Source: Deltaproteobacteria bacterium (GTDB lineage Bacteria > Desulfobacterota > Binatia > Binatales > Binataceae). From it: 10,881 bases of DNA. The stretch lies in contig JAJXYM010000132.1 of NCBI GenBank assembly GCA_021780585.1, positions 1-10,881 of the forward strand, read 5' to 3'. The notes under the pieces were generated by a model. That model ran no database searches, had not been told where the DNA came from, and was given only the letters and a program-made list of their open reading frames with translations. Shown here piece after piece: positions 5,943-10,881 of the stretch; position 1 is the first letter of the stretch, and each line of letters starts with the position of its first letter. The position numbers and the translations under genes were made by a program.

Positions 5943-6628
5943 AGTGGGGCGTGGTCAGGTTTCCCGGCTCGCTCGACGACGGCGACGCGCTCTGGGCGCT
6001 GCGCGACGTGCTGGGGCAGGAGGCCTTCCCCCTGTGGCATAAGGACGAAACGCTCGGCGGGGCCGAATGCGTCGTGTTGCCGGGCGGCTTCAGCTACGGC
6101 GACTATCTGCGCTGCGGCGCGATCGCGCGGTTTTCGCCGATCATGAAGTCGGTCGCGCGCTTCGCCGCCGACGGCGGCCTCGTGCTCGGCATCTGCAACG
6201 GGTTTCAGATTCTCTGCGAGGCGCATCTGCTGCCCGGCGCGCTGACCCGCAATCGATCGCTCGCCTTCATCTGCGATTTCGTCAATCTGCGCGTCGAGAA
6301 CGCCGCGACGCCTTTCACCCGCGCGGCGCGCGCGGGTGCAGTGCTGCGAATGCCGATCAAGCATGGCGAGGGCTGCTATGTCGCGCCCGAGGACGAATTG
6401 CGCCAGCTCGAGGAACGCGGGCAGATCCTGCTGCGCTACATCGATGAAAACGGCGAGGCGACCGACGCGGCCAATCCGAACGGTTCGATGCGTTCGATCG
6501 CGGGCGTCGCCAACGAGCGCTTCAACGTCTTCGGCCTGATGCCGCATCCGGAGCATGCGGTCGAGGCGACGCTCGGCGGAATCGCCGGGCGCAAGATTTT
6601 CGAATCGATCGCGGGGGTCGCGCGATGA
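5939..6628 (+). CDS. purQ: FGAM synthase glutaminase subunit PurQ
   Basis: A class I glutamine amidotransferase subunit that releases ammonia from glutamine for PurL. The product has 229 residues. The N-terminus VVRFPGSLDDGDALWAL and LPGGFSYGDYLRCGAIAR are typical. The nucleophile is Cys86 in LGICNGFQIL. The catalytic His203 and Glu205 lie in LMPHPEH. The insertion NRSLAFICDFVNLRVEN is the PurQ-specific region facing PurS/PurL. The ATG overlaps the purS stop and the TGA overlaps the purL ATG, so the three FGAM-synthase subunits are translationally coupled in near-equal amounts. No oddities. Confidence 0.97.
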   Translation: MKWGVVRFPGSLDDGDALWALRDVLGQEAFPLWHKDETLGGAECVVLPGGFSYGDYLRCGAIARFSPIMKSVARFAADGGLVLGICNGFQILCEAHLLPGALTRNRSLAFICDFVNLRVENAATPFTRAARAGAVLRMPIKHGEGCYVAPEDELRQLEERGQILLRYIDENGEATDAANPNGSMRSIAGVANERFNVFGLMPHPEHAVEATLGGIAGRKIFESIAGVAR

Positions 6629-8862
6629 GCGCGGCGCCGATCGCGTTGCCGGGCGAGCCGCGCGTCGATCTCGCGGCGGCGCGCGCCCACGGTCTGAGCG
6701 ACGCGGAATTCGCCGCGATCGAGCGGCTGCTGGGCCGCACTCCCACCTTTACCGAACTGGGCGTGTTCTCCGTGATGTGGTCGGAGCATTGCTCCTACAA
6801 ATCCTCGCGCAAGCATCTGAAGACGCTGCCGCGCGAGGGCGCCAGCGTCGTTGGCGGACCGGGGGAAAACGCCGGGGCGATCGACGTTGGCGACGGCTGG
6901 GTCGCCGTCTTCAAAATCGAAAGCCACAACCATCCGTCGTACGTCGAACCGTATCAGGGCGCGGCGACCGGCGTCGGCGGCATCCTGCGCGACATCTTTA
7001 CGATGGGGGCGCGGCCGATCGCGAGCATGGATTCGCTCAAGTTCGGGGCCCTCGACCATCCGCGCACCCGCTATCTCGTCAATGGCGTGGTGGGCGGAAT
7101 CGGCGGTTACGGCAATTGCGTCGGCGTGCCGACGGTCGCCGGCGAGGTGATGTTCGATCCGGGCTACAACGGCAATATCCTCGTCAACGCCTTCGCGCTC
7201 GGACTCGCGCGGCGGGAAGATTTGCAGAGCGCGCGCGCCCACGGCGTCGGCAATCCCGTCCTCTATGTCGGCTCCGCGACCGGCCGCGACGGTATCCACG
7301 GCGCCAGCCTGCTCGCCTCGGCCGAGTTCGACGCTGCGAGCGAGGCCAAGCGTCCGACCGTTCAGGTCGGCGACCCGTTCACGGAAAAGCTGCTGATCGA
7401 AGCCTGTCTCGAAGCGATCAAAACCGGCGCGATCGCCGCGATTCAGGACATGGGCGCGGCCGGCCTCACGTCGTCGTCCAGCGAGATGGCGGGGCGCGGC
7501 GGACTCGGAGTCGAGCTCGATCTCGAGCGCGTGCCGCTGCGCGAAGCGAATCTCACGCCTTACGAAATCCTGCTCTCGGAGTCGCAGGAGCGGATGCTGA
7601 TCGTCGCCGAGCAGGGGCGCGAGGCGGAGCTGGCGGCGGTCTTCGAACGCTGGGACCTGCACGCGGTGGTGATCGGCAAAATCACCGGGGACGGGCGCTG
7701 GCGGGCGCGCTTCAAAGGCGATGTCGTCGCCGATATTCCAGTCGCCGCGATCAGCGACGACGCTCCGGTTTACGATCGTCCGGCGGCGCCGCCCTCCGCG
7801 CCCGGCGCCGCGACGATTCCGCGCCCGGCCGCGCCGGCGATCCGGCCCGCTCCGGCGGCGGCGTTGCGCGCGCTGATCGCGAGTCCCAACGTCGCGTCGC
7901 GGCGATGGGTTTTTCGGCAATATGATTCGTTGGTGCTGAGCAATACGGTCGCCGGTCCGGGCGGCGACGCCGCCGTGCTGCGCATCAAGGGATCGCGCCG
8001 GGGACTCGCGCTCAAGGTCGATTCCAATCCGCGCGCCTGCGCGATCGATCCCTATCTCGGCGCGATCGCCACGGTATGCGAAGCGGCGCGCAACGTCGCC
8101 TGCGTGGGAGCGCGCCCGGCCGCGATCACCAATTGCCTCAATTACGGCAATCCGGAGCGGCCCGAAATCATGTGGCAGTTCGTGCGTGGCGTCGCCGGCC
8201 TGCGCGACGCCGCGCTCGCGTTCGCGACTCCGGTGATCAGCGGCAACGTCAGCTTTTACAACGAGACCGAAGGCCGCGCGATTCCGCCGACGCCGACCAT
8301 CGCGATGGTCGGAACCTTCGCCGATGTTTCCCTGAACGTAAAGCATTACTTTAGCTTTCCCGGCGACGCGATCCTGATCGTGCGCACGGCGGCGCCGGCG
8401 CTTGCCGCCAGCGAGTATGCGGATCTGTTCGGCGTCGCGAGCGGCCAGCTCGCGCCGATCGATCTCGCGCGCGAACGGCGGCTGATCGACGGGCTGGTTG
8501 AATGCGCGCAACGCCGATTGGTAAGATCGGCGCACGACGTGAGCGAGGGCGGAATGGCCGTTGCGCTCGCCGAAGCCTGTTGCAATCCGACCGCGCCGTT
8601 CGGCGCGGCGATCGATCCGGACGCGACCGACGGCGATGTGGCGGCGCTGTTCGGCGAAGGAGCCTCGAGCGTGATTCTGTCCGCGCCGGCGGAAAATGTT
8701 GAAGTGTTACGTGAAGTTTTCGCGCCGCTCGAAGTCCGCGAAATCGGCCGCGTGAGCGCCGCGCCGCGCCTCGTGATCGGTCGCGATATCGACGAGGACG
8801 TCGCCGCGCTTCAGCGGCTTTACGAAGACGCATTGCCAGGGAGGCTGGGCCGCCATGACTGA
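6625..8862 (+). CDS. purL: FGAM synthase large subunit PurL (small, Bacillus type)
   Basis: It converts FGAR, ATP and ammonia to FGAM. At 745 residues it is the short form that lacks a fused glutaminase, matching the presence of purS and purQ. Two AIR-synthase-like halves are visible. The first contains SEHCSYK (53-59), VVGGPGENAG, FKIESHNHPS (96-105, metal/ATP site), QGAATGVGGILRD, AIQDMGAAGLTSSSSEMA and LSESQERMLI. The second contains DSNPRACAIDPYLGA, NCLNYGNPERPEIMWQF, PVISGNVSFYNET, and DVSEGGMAVALAE. They are joined by an Ala/Pro-rich linker at about 387-414 that looks longer and simpler than usual. The ATG overlaps the purQ stop; the last eight bases overlap purF. Confidence 0.97.
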   Translation: MSAAPIALPGEPRVDLAAARAHGLSDAEFAAIERLLGRTPTFTELGVFSVMWSEHCSYKSSRKHLKTLPREGASVVGGPGENAGAIDVGDGWVAVFKIESHNHPSYVEPYQGAATGVGGILRDIFTMGARPIASMDSLKFGALDHPRTRYLVNGVVGGIGGYGNCVGVPTVAGEVMFDPGYNGNILVNAFALGLARREDLQSARAHGVGNPVLYVGSATGRDGIHGASLLASAEFDAASEAKRPTVQVGDPFTEKLLIEACLEAIKTGAIAAIQDMGAAGLTSSSSEMAGRGGLGVELDLERVPLREANLTPYEILLSESQERMLIVAEQGREAELAAVFERWDLHAVVIGKITGDGRWRARFKGDVVADIPVAAISDDAPVYDRPAAPPSAPGAATIPRPAAPAIRPAPAAALRALIASPNVASRRWVFRQYDSLVLSNTVAGPGGDAAVLRIKGSRRGLALKVDSNPRACAIDPYLGAIATVCEAARNVACVGARPAAITNCLNYGNPERPEIMWQFVRGVAGLRDAALAFATPVISGNVSFYNETEGRAIPPTPTIAMVGTFADVSLNVKHYFSFPGDAILIVRTAAPALAASEYADLFGVASGQLAPIDLARERRLIDGLVECAQRRLVRSAHDVSEGGMAVALAEACCNPTAPFGAAIDPDATDGDVAALFGEGASSVILSAPAENVEVLREVFAPLEVREIGRVSAAPRLVIGRDIDEDVAALQRLYEDALPGRLGRHD

Positions 8863-10333
8863 TAGCCCCGAGTTGTCAGTCCTGATCGACGCCGCCGAAA
8901 GCAAACTCGACGGCTTCCACGAGGAGTGCGGCGTCTTCGGTGTCCACGGCCATCCGGAGGCCGCCAACCTCGTCTATCTCGGCCTCTACGCGCTGCAGCA
9001 TCGCGGCCAGGAATCCGCGGGGATCGTTTCGTCCAATGGCAAGGCGCTGATCTCGCATCGCGGGATGGGTCTGGTCGCCGACATCTTCAACAGCGAAGTT
9101 CTGGGACGGCTCGAAGGCACCGCCGCGATCGGCCATAACCGCTATTCCACCACCGGCTCGACCTCGCTCAAGAATTGCCAGCCGCTGGTGGTCGAGTACG
9201 CGCGTGGCGGAATCGCGCTCGCGCATAATGGCAACCTGGTCAATTTCCGCGAACTGCGCGAGCGGCTCGAGGCGAGCGGTTCGATCTTCCAGTCGTCCTC
9301 GGACAGCGAGCTGGTGATTCATCTGATCGCGGCGTCGCAGGCGCCGGATCTGCCGGGCCGCGTGATCGACGCGCTGGCGCAGATTCGTGGCGCCTATTCG
9401 GTGGTCGTGCTGACCGAACGCTGTCTGATCGCGGCGCGCGATCCGCACGGTTTCCGGCCGCTGGTGCTGGGCCGTCTCAACGACGCGACCATCGTCGCCT
9501 CCGAGACCTGCGCGCTCGATCTGGTGCGGGCGGAATATATCCGCGAGATCGAGCCGGGCGAGATGGTCGTGATCACCGACGACGGCGTCCGTGCGATCTA
9601 TCCATTCGCGCCCGCGCCGGCCCGCCGATGCATCTTCGAGTACGTCTATTTCGCGCGGCCCGACAGCCTGCTGTACGGCCGCAACGTCTATTCGGTGCGC
9701 AAGATGCAGGGGCGGGCGCTTGCGCGCGAATGTCCCGCCGCCGCCGACCTGGTCGTCCCGGTGCCCGATTCGGGCAACGCCGCGGCGCTCGGCTACGCCG
9801 AGGAGGCGGGGATTCCGTTCGAGATGGCGCTGGTGCGCAGCCACTATATCGGCCGCACCTTTATCGAGCCGCGCCAGTCGATCCGCCATTTCGGCGTCAA
9901 GATCAAATTCAATCCGGTCGCGGAATTGCTCAAGGGCAAGCGGATCGTGCTGGTCGAGGATTCGCTCGTGCGCGGCACCACCCTGCGCAAGGTTATCCCG
10001 ATGCTCCGGCAGGCGGGTGCGCGCGAGGTGCATATGCGGATCGCGGCGCCGCCGACCACCAACTCATGCTTTTACGGCATCGACACGCCGACCCGCGAGG
10101 AGCTGCTCGCGGCCCATCATTCGGTCGAGGAGATCCGCCAGTACATCACGGCGGATTCGCTCGGCTACCTGAGTTGGGAAGGATTGTACTCGTTCATGGA
10201 GGGGCCGCGCGGCGGCTATTGCGACGCCTGCTTCACCGGGAATTATCCGGTGGAGATTCCGCATCACGCCAAGCCCGCGCAGCTCCATCTGTTCGACGCG
10301 CTCGAGCACGCCTCCAATGCCTCCCGCCGCTAG
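8855..10333 (+). CDS. purF: Amidophosphoribosyltransferase (PurF), Fe-S type with propeptide
   Basis: It catalyses the committed step, PRPP plus glutamine to 5-phosphoribosylamine. The product has 492 residues. The catalytic nucleophile is Cys25 in EECGVFG, so 24 residues must be removed by self-processing, as in the Bacillus class. The glutaminase domain continues with YALQHRGQESAGI, IGHNRYSTTGS and LAHNGNLVNF. The transferase half has the PRPP loop IVLVEDSLVRGTT (364-376). The four cysteines expected to bind a [4Fe-4S] cluster are present: Cys259 (RRCIFEYVYF), Cys405 (NSCFYG) and Cys456/Cys459 (YCDAC). GGGAGG lies about eleven bases before the ATG, which overlaps purL by eight bases. The TAG stop is formed at the junction with the IS630-like element: TA appears to be the target site and G the element's first base. 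Confidence 0.97.
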   Translation: MTDSPELSVLIDAAESKLDGFHEECGVFGVHGHPEAANLVYLGLYALQHRGQESAGIVSSNGKALISHRGMGLVADIFNSEVLGRLEGTAAIGHNRYSTTGSTSLKNCQPLVVEYARGGIALAHNGNLVNFRELRERLEASGSIFQSSSDSELVIHLIAASQAPDLPGRVIDALAQIRGAYSVVVLTERCLIAARDPHGFRPLVLGRLNDATIVASETCALDLVRAEYIREIEPGEMVVITDDGVRAIYPFAPAPARRCIFEYVYFARPDSLLYGRNVYSVRKMQGRALARECPAAADLVVPVPDSGNAAALGYAEEAGIPFEMALVRSHYIGRTFIEPRQSIRHFGVKIKFNPVAELLKGKRIVLVEDSLVRGTTLRKVIPMLRQAGAREVHMRIAAPPTTNSCFYGIDTPTREELLAAHHSVEEIRQYITADSLGYLSWEGLYSFMEGPRGGYCDACFTGNYPVEIPHHAKPAQLHLFDALEHASNASRR

Positions 10334-10881
10334 TGTCCTGAGTTAGAGATTCGTTGAATAAATTGTAGTCTGCCGGCGCCTTTCGTACAGGGAGGAAGGA
10401 GGCCGATGCGGACGGGGAGACCGATGGCGCCTTTGAGCCTGCGGGTCGAAGAGCGCGAGACGCTGGAGCGGTGGGCGCGGCGGCCCAAGAGCGCGCAGGC
10501 GCTGGCGCAGCGGTCGCGCGCAAGCTTGGGGTAACCCACCAAACCGTCGGCAAATGGCGGCGGCGCTTTGTGGAGCGGCGGCTGGACGGGTTGTTGGACG
10601 AGCCGCGGCCCGGGGCGCTGCGCCGGGTCTGCGACGCGCAGATTGAGCGGGTGGTGCGGCTGACCCTGGAGAGCACCCCTGCTGATGGGACGCACTGGAG
10701 CACTCGCGCGATGGCCAGGCGCAGCGGACTGAGTCAGACCATGATCAGCCGCATGTGGCGGGCCTTTGCATGGCAGCCGCACCGAGTCGAGGGTTGCAAG
10801 CTCTCCAAAGCCCCGCTGTTCATCGAAAAAGTCCGCGACATGGTGGGCTTGTATCTTAATCCGCCGGACCGGGCATTGGTG
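10333..10881 (+). mobile_element. IS630-family insertion sequence, left end and part of body
   Basis: The element begins directly at the purF stop with GTGTCCTGAGTTAGAGATTC, a terminal sequence of the sort I associate with IS630-type elements. IS630 elements insert at TA and duplicate it, and the preceding two bases are TA. It contains a transposase reading frame starting at 10406 and runs past the right edge, so the right inverted repeat and second TA cannot be checked. The exact left boundary is inferred. Confidence 0.7.
10406..10881 (+). pseudogene. IS630-family transposase, broken by an internal deletion, 3' end outside window
   Basis: GGAGGAAGGAGG lies just before the ATG at 10406. The first frame reads MRTGRPMAPLSLRVEERETL, then ERWARRPKSAQALAQRS, and stops at TAA (10532-10534) after 42 residues. 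The family sequence resumes in another frame at about 10522: KLGVTHQTVGKWRRRFVERR, later DEPRPGA, THWSTRAMARRSGLSQ, LSKAPLFIEKVRDMVGLYL and NPPDRALV, open to the window edge. A stretch that normally contains the first helices of the helix-turn-helix domain (of the type IVLACAxGLxNxxVAR) is missing. To restore the frame the lost segment must be 3n+1 bases, probably about 50. CGCGCG at the join suggests deletion between short repeats. The DDE catalytic domain lies beyond the window. A functional transposase from this copy is unlikely. Confidence 0.85.

Noticed and set aside
6436..8535. A 699-codon open frame on the minus strand
   Set aside because: It lies wholly antisense to purQ/purL, whose motifs are intact, and its translation is Arg/Asp/His-rich low-complexity sequence typical of GC-rich shadow frames.
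8876..10033. A 385-codon minus-strand open frame over purF
   Set aside because: Antisense shadow of a clearly functional purF; no family resemblance.

Overview
The window is GC-rich bacterial chromosome. ATGA/TTGA-type gene overlaps, GTG and TTG starts, a signal-peptide beta-helix protein and an IS630-family insertion sequence all fit a free-living bacterium. An uncultured lineage related to the former Deltaproteobacteria (for example Binatota-like) is possible, but this is a guess from gene content and style, not a placement.

Left part (1-2939). The window opens inside the C-terminal domain of an M16 zinc-protease-family protein, which ends at a probable hairpin terminator. Two genes on the opposite strand follow. 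The first encodes a small secreted right-handed beta-helix protein. The second is a visibly AT-richer gene for a P63C-domain protein, a family common in phages, plasmids and other mobile DNA. The P63C gene has a striking promoter: a 13-bp inverted repeat lies over the -35/-10 region, with a third half-site about 24 bp upstream. Between it and dut lie a perfect 16-bp-stem hairpin and an extended -10 promoter facing dut. I recall M16 peptidase and dut as near neighbours in many bacteria, so about 2.3 kb of accessory DNA probably separates an old gene pair here.

Central and right part (2940-10333). dut (dUTP hydrolysis) is followed after 15 bases by purB, then by a 154-base gap with palindromes and a possible promoter, and then by the tightly coupled run purC-purS-purQ-purL-purF. 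These genes encode PRPP amidotransferase (PurF), the three-subunit FGAM synthase (PurS, PurQ and the small PurL), SAICAR synthetase (PurC) and adenylosuccinate lyase (PurB). They cover steps 1, 4, 7 and 8 of IMP synthesis plus the final step to AMP. All visible catalytic motifs are intact. PurB is of the long E. coli type although the FGAM synthase is the three-subunit Bacillus/archaeal type.

Right end (10333-10881). An IS630-family element begins exactly at the purF stop codon. The TA of TAG looks like the target dinucleotide and the G like the first base of the element. Its transposase is broken by an internal deletion and frameshift in the helix-turn-helix region, and it runs off the window before the catalytic domain.

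I found no tRNA, rRNA, CRISPR array or toxin-antitoxin pair. No wholly new system stands out. The most interesting part is the P63C gene with its operator-like repeats.
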